Shown: piece by piece, positions 32,941-42,034 of the stretch | Layout: each line of letters begins with the position of its first letter | Numbering within the stretch: the first letter of the stretch is position 1 | Assembly (NCBI GenBank): GCA_003243965.1 | Contig: QHBO01000010.1 | Span: forward strand, 1 to 64,000 | DNA length: 64,000 nucleotides | Reading direction: 5' to 3' | Source of the DNA: Chloroflexota bacterium | Lineage (GTDB): Bacteria > Chloroflexota > Limnocylindria > QHBO01 | The notes under the pieces: generated by a model | Told to the model about the DNA's origin: nothing | What the model saw: the letters and a program-made list of their open reading frames with translations, nothing else | Databases searched by the model: none | Program-made: the position numbers and the translations under genes

Positions 32941-34287
32941 ATGCCAAAGGCGCCGCGAGACCTGGGCGACGCTCTGGAGTGGATGGCCAGTGAGGGGGGC
33001 GATGCAACGTCCGCCGTGCTCGATGCCGTCCGGCTGCACGGCGCCGCCTCGCGGTCGGAGGTGGCCGAGCGCACCGGTTTCGGGCGCGCCGTGGTCACCC
33101 AGCGCGTCGCCGAGCTGATCGCCGCCGGCCTGCTCGACGAAGGGGAAGGTGTCAGCACCGGCGGTCGGCCCGCTCGGCGCCTTCGCTTTCGCTCCGACGC
33201 CGGCCTCCTGCTGACCGCCGACCTGGGTGCCACGAGCATCGACGTCGCCCTGGCGCAGCTGGACGCGACCGTGCTCGCGCACCGCAGCGAGCCCGCGGAC
33301 GTGGCCAACGGACCGGAGGTCATCCTCGGCCGGGTGCACGAGCTCTTCGGCGAGCTGCTGTCAGAACGGGACCCCACGCCGGCCGTGTGGGGCATCGGGA
33401 TCGGAGTCCCCGGTCCGGTGGAGTTCGGCACCGGGCGGCCGATCGCGCCCCCGATCATGCCGGGCTGGAATGAGTATCCGATCCGAGCCGAGTTCGAGGC
33501 GCGCTATGGCGCTCCGGTGTGGGTCGACAACGACGTGAACATCATGGCCATGGGCGACTGGCGGCTGGGAGCAGCCCGCGGCCACCGCAACGTCGTGTTC
33601 GTGAAGATCGGGACCGGTATCGGCGCCGGTCTGATCTCGGACGGCGTCCTTCACCGCGGCGCCCAGGGCGCCGCCGGCGACGTGGGTCACATCCAGGTGG
33701 CGGATGACAGGAGCGTGACCTGCCGCTGCGGAAACGTCGGCTGCCTCGAGGCGCTGGCCGGCGGGCAGGCGGTGGCGCGGGACGCGGAGCTCGTGGCTCG
33801 CGCGGGGCGGAGTCCTCGCCTGGCCGCGCTCCTCGAGCGCGAGGGGCACCTCAGCGCGGAGTCGGTTGCCTGGTCCGCGTCGCACGGTGATCCCGCCAGC
33901 GTGGAGCTTCTGAACCGCTCGGCGGCGCTGGTCGGCAGCATGCTGGCGAGCGTCGTGAACGTCTTCAACCCGTCGCTGATCGTGATCGGCGGAGGCGTGT
34001 CGCGGGCGGGCGACAGCTTCCTGGCCGCCATCCGCGAGACCGTGTACCGACGCTCCCTACCCCTGGCGACCAGGGACCTGCGCATCGTCCGCTCCGAGCT
34101 GGGGGAGCAGGGCGGGGTGATGGGCGCTGCGGCCATGGTGGCGGACGAGCTCTTCTCTCGCGAGCAGCTGGCCGCCACGCTCGCCCGGATCCCGATTGAC
34201 CCGGCAGGCGGCGGAATCGGCGACGCCGGGCTCCGGCCCGGTCGTCCCGAGCCGGCGGCGGTCGGCGGGCCGGCGGCTGGGCGCTGA
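32941..34287 (+). CDS. ROK-family transcriptional regulator
   Basis: A 448-residue repressor: an N-terminal winged helix (SAVLDAVRLHGAASRSEVAE) joined to a sugar-kinase-like ROK domain. It shows LLLTADLGATSIDVALAQLD, GIGIGVPGPVEF, the DxGxG-like KIGTGIGAGLI, GDVGHIQV and the zinc motif CRCGNVGCLE. NagC/XylR-type members bind a sugar and control catabolic operons. It leads an 11-kb run of nine more genes, all with tiny gaps or overlaps, and is the likely local regulator. The ~35-residue C-terminal extension is unconserved-looking. The start has a -10 box 7 bases ahead. Confidence 0.92.
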   Translation: MPKAPRDLGDALEWMASEGGDATSAVLDAVRLHGAASRSEVAERTGFGRAVVTQRVAELIAAGLLDEGEGVSTGGRPARRLRFRSDAGLLLTADLGATSIDVALAQLDATVLAHRSEPADVANGPEVILGRVHELFGELLSERDPTPAVWGIGIGVPGPVEFGTGRPIAPPIMPGWNEYPIRAEFEARYGAPVWVDNDVNIMAMGDWRLGAARGHRNVVFVKIGTGIGAGLISDGVLHRGAQGAAGDVGHIQVADDRSVTCRCGNVGCLEALAGGQAVARDAELVARAGRSPRLAALLEREGHLSAESVAWSASHGDPASVELLNRSAALVGSMLASVVNVFNPSLIVIGGGVSRAGDSFLAAIRETVYRRSLPLATRDLRIVRSELGEQGGVMGAAAMVADELFSREQLAATLARIPIDPAGGGIGDAGLRPGRPEPAAVGGPAAGR

Positions 34288-35588
34288 TGCGGACACTGCG
34301 GGCCGGCGTCGTCGGCGCCGGGTTCTCCGGCGCGCAGCACATCGACGCCCTCCGGCGGTTGCCCGGGGTGGAAGTCGTGATCCTCGCCGCCGGAAGCGAG
34401 ACGCACGCCGCCCAGGCTGCCCGGCTAAGCGGCGTCGAGCGCTGGTCCGCCGACTGGCAGGAGCTCACCGGGGCGGCGGATCTCGACGTGATCCACGTCT
34501 GCGCCCCGAATCACCTGCACCTGCCGGTCGCGCTGGCTGCCCTGCGCGCCGGCAAGCACGTGATCTGTGAGAAGCCGCTGGCCCTGCAGGTGTCGGAGGG
34601 CGAGCAGCTGGCCGCGGCCGCAGCGCGAACGGACCGCCTCTCGATCCTGTGTCACAACTATCGGTTCTTCGCGATGGTAGCCGAGCTGCGCGCCCGGATC
34701 GCGTCCGGCGATCTCGGAGCGGTGCATGGCGTGCACGGCCGATACCTTCAGGACTGGCTCATCTCGCCGACGTCGACCAACTGGCGCGTCGACCCAAACC
34801 GCGGCGGACCCTCGCGCACGGTCGCAGACATCGGTACCCACTGGATCGACCTCGCTGAATTGAGCACCGGGCTCCGGCTGGAGGCGGTGATGGCACAGCT
34901 GGGGACCGTGCACCCCCGCCGTCCGGCACCCAGCGGCGAGCGGACCTTCCAGGCCGATGGTGACGGCCCGCACGCGGGGGGCACCGGCGACTGGGCACCG
35001 GTCACCACCGAGGACCGGGCGAGCCTGTTGCTGCGTTTCGAAGGGGGCGTGCCGGGCTCGCTGACACTCTCGCAGGTGGCTGCGGGCCGCAAGAACGACC
35101 TGGAGCTGACCGTTGAGGGCAATGCCGGCTCGGCAACCTGGCGCCAGGAGCAGCCAGACCAGCTGTGGATCGGGCGGTCGGGCGGTCCGAATGAGCTTCA
35201 TCTCCGCGACCCGGCCACGCTCTCGCCATCGGCCGCGCGGCTGGCGCAGCTGCCCGCCGGCCACAACCAGGGATGGTCCGACGCACTGCGAAACCTGCTC
35301 GACGACGCCTACGCGCGGATCCGGGGCGAGTCGCCGCGCTCGGACGATGTCCCGCTCCCGACCTTTGCAGACGGCGTGCGGCACCTCGCATTCGTGCGTG
35401 CGACGCTGCAGAGCGCCCGCGAGGAGCGGTGGGTCCGGATCGAGGGCAGGACCGAACCGGGGAGCGCTCGGGTGGCGGAAGCTGCCGGGCGGAGCCAGGA
35501 CGGAGCAGACCGGGCAGACCGGGCGGACCGGGCGGACAGAGCGGTTGGCGGCGCGGCCTCCATCCGTCGCTCGCCGGCGGAACGATGA
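34287..35588 (+). CDS. Gfo/Idh/MocA-family sugar oxidoreductase 1
   Basis: A 433-residue protein. The Rossmann domain has GVVGAGFSGAQHIDALRR and the family motif GKHVICEKPLALQ, whose Lys is catalytic. The alpha/beta substrate domain contains GPSRTVADIGTHWIDLAEL (Asp/His of the active site). It oxidises or reduces a sugar or cyclitol with NAD(P). The last ~40 residues are low complexity with an Asp-Arg-Ala repeat, an odd addition. The start overlaps the ROK stop (TGATG) and the end overlaps the next gene (ATGA). Confidence 0.9.
   Translation: MRTLRAGVVGAGFSGAQHIDALRRLPGVEVVILAAGSETHAAQAARLSGVERWSADWQELTGAADLDVIHVCAPNHLHLPVALAALRAGKHVICEKPLALQVSEGEQLAAAAARTDRLSILCHNYRFFAMVAELRARIASGDLGAVHGVHGRYLQDWLISPTSTNWRVDPNRGGPSRTVADIGTHWIDLAELSTGLRLEAVMAQLGTVHPRRPAPSGERTFQADGDGPHAGGTGDWAPVTTEDRASLLLRFEGGVPGSLTLSQVAAGRKNDLELTVEGNAGSATWRQEQPDQLWIGRSGGPNELHLRDPATLSPSAARLAQLPAGHNQGWSDALRNLLDDAYARIRGESPRSDDVPLPTFADGVRHLAFVRATLQSAREERWVRIEGRTEPGSARVAEAAGRSQDGADRADRADRADRAVGGAASIRRSPAER
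35511..35554 (+). repeat. Imperfect 9-base repeat encoding (Asp-Arg-Ala)n
   Basis: About four copies of a CGGGCRGAC-like unit near the 3' end of the first Gfo/Idh gene encode consecutive Asp-Arg-Ala triplets. It extends the C-terminus with a charged, probably helical tail. Confidence 0.7.
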
Positions 35589-36547
35589 AGATCGGCGTCT
35601 TCGATCCGGTCTTCGGTAGCCTCGAGCTCGAGCCGATGCTGGATCGGATCGTGGGGATCGGCCTGCAGGCGGTCGAGATCGGTGCCGGCAATTACCCCGG
35701 AGACCGTCACTGCAAGCCTGCCGAGCTGCTGGCCGATGCCGGCGCGCGACGCGTGTTCGCCGAGGCGTTCAGCTCACGCGGCCTGGTGATCAGCGCCCTG
35801 TCGTGCCACGGCAATCCGATCCACCCCGATGCGGAGCGCGCTCGCCGCGACGACGAGGTCTTCCGTCACACCGTTCGCCTTGCCGCGGAACTCGAGATCG
35901 GCACCGTGAACCTCTTCTCCGGATGTCCCGGCGACAGCGCTTCCGCGAAACAGCCGAACTGGGTCACCTGCGCGTGGCCGCCCGAGTACGGCGAGATCGT
36001 GCGCTGGCAGTGGGACGAGGTGGTGCTGCCGTACTGGCACCAGGCGGCTGGCTTTGCCGCCGAGCAGGGGATCCGGCTGGCGTTCGAGATGCACCCGGGG
36101 TTCGTGGTCTACAACCCCAAGACGTTGATCAGGCTCCGTGACGAGGTCGGCGACACAATCGGAGCCAATCTCGACCCGTCGCACCTGTTCTGGCAGGGGA
36201 TCGATCCGATCGTCGCCGTCCGCGAGTTGGGCAAGGCGATCTATCACGTGCACGCCAAGGACACGGCGCTCGATCCGGACAACGTGGCCCGCAACGGGGT
36301 GCTCGACCTCGAGAGCTACAGCGACGTTGCACGCCGCAGCTGGGTCTTCCGCAGCGTGGGCGATGGCCACGACCTCCTGTTCTGGAAGCGGTTCGTGAGC
36401 GCCCTGAGAGTGGTGGGCTACGACCATGTGCTGTCGATCGAGCACGAGGACCCCTTGGCCTCGACCGATGAGGGTCTGTCGCGAGCCATCGCCACGTTGC
36501 GCGCGGCCGTCCTCACCGAGCCCGCAACCGCGATGTGGTGGGCATGA
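35585..36547 (+). CDS. TIM-barrel sugar isomerase/epimerase-lyase 1 (YcjR-like)
   Basis: A 320-residue xylose-isomerase-like (AP endonuclease 2) TIM barrel. Metal ligands are visible: Glu in LAFEMHPGF, Asp/His in GANLDPSHLFW, His in YHVHAKDTAL, and Glu in LSIEHEDPL. Relatives include YcjR and the 3-keto-levoglucosan lyases, which act on 3-keto sugars by enolisation or beta-elimination, and IolE/IolI. Its position between Gfo/Idh and dehydrogenase genes supports a 3-keto sugar role. It overlaps the preceding gene by 4 bases (ATGA). Confidence 0.88.
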   Translation: MKIGVFDPVFGSLELEPMLDRIVGIGLQAVEIGAGNYPGDRHCKPAELLADAGARRVFAEAFSSRGLVISALSCHGNPIHPDAERARRDDEVFRHTVRLAAELEIGTVNLFSGCPGDSASAKQPNWVTCAWPPEYGEIVRWQWDEVVLPYWHQAAGFAAEQGIRLAFEMHPGFVVYNPKTLIRLRDEVGDTIGANLDPSHLFWQGIDPIVAVRELGKAIYHVHAKDTALDPDNVARNGVLDLESYSDVARRSWVFRSVGDGHDLLFWKRFVSALRVVGYDHVLSIEHEDPLASTDEGLSRAIATLRAAVLTEPATAMWWA

Positions 36548-36572
36548 GCAGCGCCGTTCCCGGGTCGTGCCG

Positions 36573-37379
36573 ATGACCCAACTCTCCATCCAGGACGGCC
36601 TGCTGCCCGGCGGCACGATCGCGGAGCGCTTCGCGAATGCCCGTCGCTTGGGCTTCGACGCGATCGAGCTCGCCTCCCAGCCGATCATGGAGCACGCGCG
36701 GGACGCGATTCGGGAGGGCGTCACGGTGTCCGCGATCTGCTCGGGCCATCGGGGTTGGCTGATCGACCCTGATCCCGAGCAGGTGCGTGCCGCCCGCGCC
36801 GATATCCGCGAGCTGCTCGAGCTCGGCGCGCAGCTCGACGCGCCGCTCATCCTGGTGCCGATTTATGGCCGCACGCGCCATCTGCCCAACTGCGGGACGG
36901 GCCGGAGCGCGGCAGACGACGAGTCGCTCTTCATGGACGGCCTGCTCGAGGCGAGCGCGCACGCCGAGCGGGTCGGCGCGACGATCGCGCTCGAGGCGAT
37001 CAACCGCTACGAGAACAGCGTGTGCGTCACGCTCGCCGATGCCCGACGCCTCCGCAACGCGCTCGGGAGTCCCGCCGTGCGGGTCATGGGCGATGTCTTC
37101 CACATGAACATCGAGGAGGCTGACCTGGGCGCTGCCCTGCGCGCATGCGGTGACGCCCTGGGCTACGTGCATCTCGCCGACTCGCAGCGGCTGGAACCGG
37201 GGAAGGGCCATCTGGATCTCGCCCCGGTCTTCGCCGCGCTCGCGGAGGTCGGCTACCGGGGTTACGCCTCGATGGAATGCCATCTCTCGGGGCCGGCGGA
37301 GGAAGTGCTGCCTGCGGCGGTGAGCCACCTGCGCGGGCTGATCGCTGCGGCGGCCGCTGCCGAGGTGCCCGGCGCATGA
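36573..37379 (+). CDS. TIM-barrel sugar isomerase/epimerase-lyase 2
   Basis: A 268-residue member of the same fold but a different subfamily. Ligands are Glu in IALEAINRYENS, Asp and His in VMGDVFHMNIEE, His in GYVHLADSQR and Glu in ASMECHL. That pattern is close to D-tagatose/psicose 3-epimerase and hydroxypyruvate isomerase-like proteins. It could invert C3 or process the intermediate made by the first TIM-barrel enzyme. The start is ATG 36573; GTG 36567 is in frame two codons earlier. It overlaps the next gene by 4 bases. Confidence 0.87.
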   Translation: MTQLSIQDGLLPGGTIAERFANARRLGFDAIELASQPIMEHARDAIREGVTVSAICSGHRGWLIDPDPEQVRAARADIRELLELGAQLDAPLILVPIYGRTRHLPNCGTGRSAADDESLFMDGLLEASAHAERVGATIALEAINRYENSVCVTLADARRLRNALGSPAVRVMGDVFHMNIEEADLGAALRACGDALGYVHLADSQRLEPGKGHLDLAPVFAALAEVGYRGYASMECHLSGPAEEVLPAAVSHLRGLIAAAAAAEVPGA

Positions 37380-38455
37380 TCCCGCCGGTGATCGAGCCGC
37401 TCCTGGCGCGCGGAGAAATCGGTGGCCGCACGGTGCAGATCCTCGACAACGGGGAGGTCGAATGCCACGACTATCCGCTCACCCCGCTCGCCGACGACCA
37501 GGTCCGGGTCCGGACCGTGCGCTCGGCGATCAGTCCTGGAACCGAGATGACCTTTTACGGGCGCGGCGCGACGAACGTGTATCTCCACAAGCACTGGAAC
37601 GAGGAGCTGCGGCTCTTCGAAGCCGGCGCGCCGAGCCTCGAGTTTCCCCTCCCCTTCGGGTATCGCGCTGCCGGTGAGGTGGTCGACAGCCGCTCGTCAA
37701 ACGTGCCGGCGGGGACGCGGGTCTTCGGCAGCTGGCGTCACACGGAGTTCGCGTCGCTCTCCGCCGCGCAGGTTTCGAGCCAGAAGCTGCCGGACGAGCT
37801 TTCGTGGGATGACGCGGTCGATCTCGCCCAGATGGCGCCGATCTGCCTGAATGGGGTGGCGTACGCGGAGGGCCAGCAGGTGGGCTCCCCGGCGGTCGTG
37901 TTCGGAGCCGGGCCGGTGGGTCTGATCACCGCGCAGCTCGTCCGACACACCGGAGCATCGCCGGTGTACCTCGTCGATCGCATCGCGTCCCGCCTGGCGG
38001 TGGCGGCCGAGCTCGGACTCGAGCCGGTCGACGCGAGCGCGGAGTCCGATGTGGCCGTTTTGGTGAAGCGACGGCACGGCGCGGCCGGCATCCCGGTGGC
38101 TTTCGAATGCACGGGCTCGACCGGCGCCCTGCACGAGGCGATCCGGGTTGTCCGGCGACGCGGCGTGGTCGTGGCCCTGGGCTTCTACCAGGGCGAGGGC
38201 CGGGGCCTGGTGCTGGGCGACGAATTCCATCACAACGGGATCGAGATCAGGTGCGGCCAGATCGGCAACATCCACCCGTCCACGTCGATGGAGGAGCTGC
38301 GTACGGCCGCGATCGGCCTGGCGTGCAGCGGCGAGCTGGTGCTCGGGGGCCTGCCGAGGCTCACGCTCCCGGTCGAGCGCGTCGCCGACGGGTTCGCCGC
38401 GCTGACCCGCCCCGCGGAGGTGCTTCAGGTCGCGCTCGCCTACGGAGCCACCTGA
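37376..38455 (+). CDS. Zinc-less medium-chain dehydrogenase (YcjQ-like)
   Basis: A 359-residue medium-chain dehydrogenase without the structural four-Cys lobe and without the Cys of the catalytic zinc site. The equivalent region reads AISPGTEMTFYGRG. The Rossmann loop is VFGAGPVGLITAQL and a later loop is FECTGSTGALHEAI. The Gly-Thr-Glu pattern also occurs in E. coli YcjQ, a D-gulose/glucoside 3-dehydrogenase, as I recall it. A role in oxidising or reducing C3 of a glycoside is inferred. ATGA and TGATG overlaps join it to both neighbours. Confidence 0.85.
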   Translation: MIPPVIEPLLARGEIGGRTVQILDNGEVECHDYPLTPLADDQVRVRTVRSAISPGTEMTFYGRGATNVYLHKHWNEELRLFEAGAPSLEFPLPFGYRAAGEVVDSRSSNVPAGTRVFGSWRHTEFASLSAAQVSSQKLPDELSWDDAVDLAQMAPICLNGVAYAEGQQVGSPAVVFGAGPVGLITAQLVRHTGASPVYLVDRIASRLAVAAELGLEPVDASAESDVAVLVKRRHGAAGIPVAFECTGSTGALHEAIRVVRRRGVVVALGFYQGEGRGLVLGDEFHHNGIEIRCGQIGNIHPSTSMEELRTAAIGLACSGELVLGGLPRLTLPVERVADGFAALTRPAEVLQVALAYGAT

Positions 38456-39507
38456 TGTCGGGCGTCACATTCCCGCCGACCGCTGTCTCCGTGCCGACCG
38501 CCATGGACGCGCCCCACTTTCTCGGCCAGGGCCGGATCGGGCGCTGGCGCAGAGCGGTGCCCGAGCCGGGTCGTGGCGAGCTCTTGATCGAGGTGCGGGC
38601 CAACGCGGTGTGCGGGACCGATCGGACGCAGTGGTATGGCGGATCGGACGTGACCCCCGGGCACGAGGCGGCCGGCGTCGTGGCACGCGCCGGTCTGGAG
38701 ACGGCCACCCCGCTGGGCACGCCCGGAGTCGTGTACCTGATGGACTTCTGCGGCGCCTGTGAAGCATGCTCCGCCGGCGCCACGCACCGCTGCACGGCGA
38801 AGCGGGGCGACATCGGCTTCACGCGAGACGGCGGCTACGGCCGATACGCGCTGGTGCACGAGCCCAGCTTCTTCCCGGTCGACGACGACCTGCCGCTCGA
38901 CGAGGCCACGCTGCTGCTGGACGTGATGGGAACCGCAGGCCACGCCATCCGGCGCGCGCTGCACCTCGTGGATGACCCGGGGACGGTGCTCATCGCGGGG
39001 GCCGGTCCCGTGGGACTCGGCGCGGTGGCGATGTGCCGCCTCCTGCTCGGCCCGAAGGTCAGCGTCCTGGTTGCCGACGTGGTGCCGTACCGGCTTCAGC
39101 TGGCGGAGCGGCTGGGTGGCGAGCCGATCGAGCTCGACCTCGATTCGATCGGTGCCCGCGCGCGCGGCGCCGGCCGGCTCGCCGATCTCGCGATCGATAC
39201 CTCGGGCCGCAGCTCCGCTCGCCGAGCGTGCCTCGAGGCGCTCCGCGCCGGCGGCGTGCTGGTCTGTGTCGGCCACGGCGAGAATCTGACCCTCGACGTC
39301 AGCCGGGATCTGATCGCCCCGGAGCGCGCGGTGCTGGGCAGCGAGTATTTCCGTCGCGACGAGCTGCCCGGGAACCTGGAGCTGCTGCGCGCCCACCGAG
39401 ATCTCCTCCGCCAGATCATCACCCATCGGTTCGGGATCGACGAGCTCGCCGCGGCGTACCGCCTGTTCCTGAGCGGTGAGACCGGCAAGGTCGTGGTGCT
39501 GCAGTGA
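38455..39507 (+). CDS. Zinc alcohol/polyol dehydrogenase
   Basis: A 350-residue zinc medium-chain dehydrogenase. Catalytic ligands are Cys in NAVCGTDRTQW and His-Glu in PGHEAAGVV. The structural site is C-x2-C-x2-C-x7-C in FCGACEACSAGATHRC. The Rossmann loop is IAGAGPVGLGAVAM. It is of the sorbitol/threonine dehydrogenase type, acting on a polyol or sugar from this pathway. The first ~16 residues look like a non-conserved extension, so an internal start (Met17) is possible; ATG 38455 is kept for its TGATG coupling. Confidence 0.88.
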   Translation: MSGVTFPPTAVSVPTAMDAPHFLGQGRIGRWRRAVPEPGRGELLIEVRANAVCGTDRTQWYGGSDVTPGHEAAGVVARAGLETATPLGTPGVVYLMDFCGACEACSAGATHRCTAKRGDIGFTRDGGYGRYALVHEPSFFPVDDDLPLDEATLLLDVMGTAGHAIRRALHLVDDPGTVLIAGAGPVGLGAVAMCRLLLGPKVSVLVADVVPYRLQLAERLGGEPIELDLDSIGARARGAGRLADLAIDTSGRSSARRACLEALRAGGVLVCVGHGENLTLDVSRDLIAPERAVLGSEYFRRDELPGNLELLRAHRDLLRQIITHRFGIDELAAAYRLFLSGETGKVVVLQ

Positions 39508-40574
39508 CCGACGGGTTCGACTCGGCTCCCGGCGGCGGCTCATGGCGCCCGACGCATGGGGCCTCGAGGCTTCGCGTGGCAGTCGTCGGGACCGGGCGCT
39601 GGTGGGGCTTCCAGCACGCCAGGGTATTCAGCGGCCGGCCCGATGTGGAGCTGGTCGCCATCGTCGGACGGCGTGCGTCGCCGACCCAGGCTCGCGCCAC
39701 CGCCTTCGGAGCGCGACCCTACATCGACCTGGAGGAGATGCTTGCTCGAGAGCGGCCGGACCTCGTGGCGCTGTGCCTGCCCAACGAGCAACACCACGAT
39801 GCCACCCGGACGGTGATACGCAGTGGGACTCCGCTGCTCGCCGAGAAGCCTCTGGTGTTCTCGCTCGAGGAGGCGGATGCGCTCCTCGACGAGGCCGCGC
39901 GGCGGGGGCTCTTCTTCGCCATCGACTTCAATCACCGATGGGCACAACCCGTGCAGTTGGCGACCGCGGCGATCCGCGCCGGCCGCCTGGGCCGCCTCTC
40001 ATTCGCCACCTGGCGGTTCGGCGGCGAGGGGACCAGCCTGCATCCGTACGCGAACCTGATCGAGACCCAGTGTCACGGGTTCGACCTGCTGGAGCACCTG
40101 GTCGGACCGATCGGATCGGTGATGGCCGAAATGACATCTGACGGTGAGCCCGGGACGCTGGTGCACCCGACCGTCTCGGTGGCGCTGCGCTTCGAGAACG
40201 GGGCAGTCGGCAGCCTGGTCGGAAGCTACGAGACCTCGTACTCCTACCCCGATGCGCAGCGACTGGAGGTGAACGGGGCCGCGGGCCGCCTTGTGATTCA
40301 CGACACAGTCCGCCGATTCGAGTTCCACCCGACCGGCAGCGAGCTCGGAGAGGTCTGGGAGGCGGGGTATTTCAACGACCTCGACCGCGAGTTCCACCGA
40401 ACGCTGGACCGGCACGTGGATGCCGTCCTCGGCGCGTTGCGCGCCGGCGCGGAGCCGCCAATCCACGCGAGGTCCGGTCGTCGAGCGCTGCAGCTGGCGC
40501 TGTCGACCATCCAATCCTTCGAGACCGGCGAGCGCGTCCGCCTCGTCGGCGACCCGGTCGGTGCGGTGCCGTGA
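39504..40574 (+). CDS. Gfo/Idh/MocA-family sugar oxidoreductase 2
   Basis: A 356-residue second family member, clearly diverged from the first. It has VAVVGTGRWWGFQHARVF and TPLLAEKPLVFSLEEAD (Glu-Lys-Pro), and a substrate domain with ETQCHGFDLLEHLVG. Possession of two different Gfo/Idh enzymes in one operon suggests one oxidises the glycoside at C3 and the other reduces a later 3-keto sugar. The start GTG overlaps the previous stop (GTGA), and the stop overlaps an upstream in-frame GTG of the next gene. Confidence 0.9.
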   Translation: MTDGFDSAPGGGSWRPTHGASRLRVAVVGTGRWWGFQHARVFSGRPDVELVAIVGRRASPTQARATAFGARPYIDLEEMLARERPDLVALCLPNEQHHDATRTVIRSGTPLLAEKPLVFSLEEADALLDEAARRGLFFAIDFNHRWAQPVQLATAAIRAGRLGRLSFATWRFGGEGTSLHPYANLIETQCHGFDLLEHLVGPIGSVMAEMTSDGEPGTLVHPTVSVALRFENGAVGSLVGSYETSYSYPDAQRLEVNGAAGRLVIHDTVRRFEFHPTGSELGEVWEAGYFNDLDREFHRTLDRHVDAVLGALRAGAEPPIHARSGRRALQLALSTIQSFETGERVRLVGDPVGAVP

Positions 40575-40627
40575 GACACGGACTGCCGCGAATCCACCAA
40601 TCGCGCTTCAAGGGCAAGGAGGCTCAG

Positions 40628-41977
40628 GTGCAGACAAGAGGGAACCACGTCTGGCTGGTCAGCGGTCTCGCGACGGTTGCGATCGTGCTGGCAGCCTGCG
40701 GCCAGCGGCCGGGGGGCTCCACTGCGACGCCCATCCCGGCCGGCAGTTCCGGCGCGTCGTCGGCGCCGGTCGAGCTGAGCGGCACGCTCTCGGTGTGGAC
40801 CTACCCGCAGGGCGACAGTGAGAAACCGATCAAGGCCTCGATCCAGGCCTTTAAGGCGCTTCATCCGAAGCTCGACATCAAGCTGGTGGTCATCCCCGAG
40901 GGGGACCCGTACTTCCAGAAGATCAACACCTCCCTCCAGGCGAAGAACCCTCCGGACATCGCGATCATCGAGGATCGGAGCTGGATGAAGGCCGGCAAGG
41001 TCGTGCGCCTCGACCAGCAGTACTTCCCGAAATGGGGCGTCACGGTCGACGACTTCAACCCCGGCGGCCTCGCCCGCGGCACGCCCACCGGCAACGTCAA
41101 GGACGGGATCTACGGCATCGGTGACTTCCTGGGCGGCAACATCCTCGTCTACAACAAGAAGATGTTCGCCGACGCGGGCCTGACCCCGCCGCCCGCGGAT
41201 CGGTCACTGACGATCCAGGAATACGCGGACATCTGCCGAAAGCTGACCAAGCCGGACGCGAACCCGAACAAGTACGTGTACGGCTGCTCGATGCCCGAGT
41301 GGGCGCCGCCGATCCAGGCCAAGGACGTGTTTGGTCCCGACGGACGCCACGCGACCGGCAATCTCAACTCGCCCGAGATGGTCAACGCGTTCAACATCGC
41401 GTCGGCCCTGATCCGCGACAAGCAGGCGCCCTCCGGATCTGTTCTCGAGGCCGCGGCGGAGTCGGACCTGTTCGCCTCCGGCCGGCTGGGGATCACCTGG
41501 ACCGATTTCACCGAGACGCCGAAGTACAAGCAGAACAAGATCGATTTCGGGCTGGCGCCGTTCTTCGTGATCCACTCCGGCGAGTCGTTCGTCGACACGT
41601 GGACCGCGGCGTGGGGCACGTTCAAGGACTCCAAGCATCCCGATGCTGCGATCGAGTTCCTTCACTACATGGCCACCGAGGCCCAGAAGCAACGCCCCAC
41701 CATTTCGCCCGACCCGCCGCTTTCCCAGAAGGTTGCCGAGCAGGTCGGGTACGGCAAGGACGACCCGGTCAAGGCGGAGTACCTGCAGGTGCTCAAGGCG
41801 GCGAAGCCGCAGGTCTTCGTGCCGCCCGGAGTGGAGGCCGCGGACTGGGCGGAGCTGATGCGACAGATGACGGTCGAGAAGAAGACCGACGCCAAGCCGC
41901 TGCTCGACGCGATGGCCGACAAGGTGCAGAAGCAGCTCGACCAGGTCTGGCAGCGCTGGGACAAGCTCTCCGGTTGA
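40628..41977 (+). CDS. Sugar ABC transporter solute-binding lipoprotein
   Basis: A 449-residue cluster-1 binding protein. AAGGAGG sits 5 bases before GTG 40628, which gives a normal signal peptide with the lipobox VLAAC (Cys24); the earlier in-frame GTG at 40571 would bury the signal. The core shows LSGTLSVWTYPQGDSEKPI, PDIAIIEDRSWM and YNKKMFADAGLTPP. It delivers the operon's substrate to the two permeases downstream. A 12-bp stem-loop follows its stop, likely raising its level over the permeases. Confidence 0.92.
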   Translation: MQTRGNHVWLVSGLATVAIVLAACGQRPGGSTATPIPAGSSGASSAPVELSGTLSVWTYPQGDSEKPIKASIQAFKALHPKLDIKLVVIPEGDPYFQKINTSLQAKNPPDIAIIEDRSWMKAGKVVRLDQQYFPKWGVTVDDFNPGGLARGTPTGNVKDGIYGIGDFLGGNILVYNKKMFADAGLTPPPADRSLTIQEYADICRKLTKPDANPNKYVYGCSMPEWAPPIQAKDVFGPDGRHATGNLNSPEMVNAFNIASALIRDKQAPSGSVLEAAAESDLFASGRLGITWTDFTETPKYKQNKIDFGLAPFFVIHSGESFVDTWTAAWGTFKDSKHPDAAIEFLHYMATEAQKQRPTISPDPPLSQKVAEQVGYGKDDPVKAEYLQVLKAAKPQVFVPPGVEAADWAELMRQMTVEKKTDAKPLLDAMADKVQKQLDQVWQRWDKLSG

Positions 41978-41983
41978 CGCGTT

Positions 41984-42014
41984 GCGGTCGCCGAGTGAAT
42001 CGCTCGGCGACCGC
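41984..42014 (+). terminator. Stem-loop between binding protein and permeases
   Basis: GCGGTCGCCGAG (41984-41995) and CTCGGCGACCGC (42003-42014) form a perfect 12-bp stem with a 7-base loop, followed by CTCACTCC with no T-run. It is better read as a partial terminator or 3' mRNA stabiliser than as a full terminator, since the permease genes continue on the same strand 20 bases later. Confidence 0.75.
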
Positions 42015-42034
42015 CTCACTCCAAGGAGGCAGAC

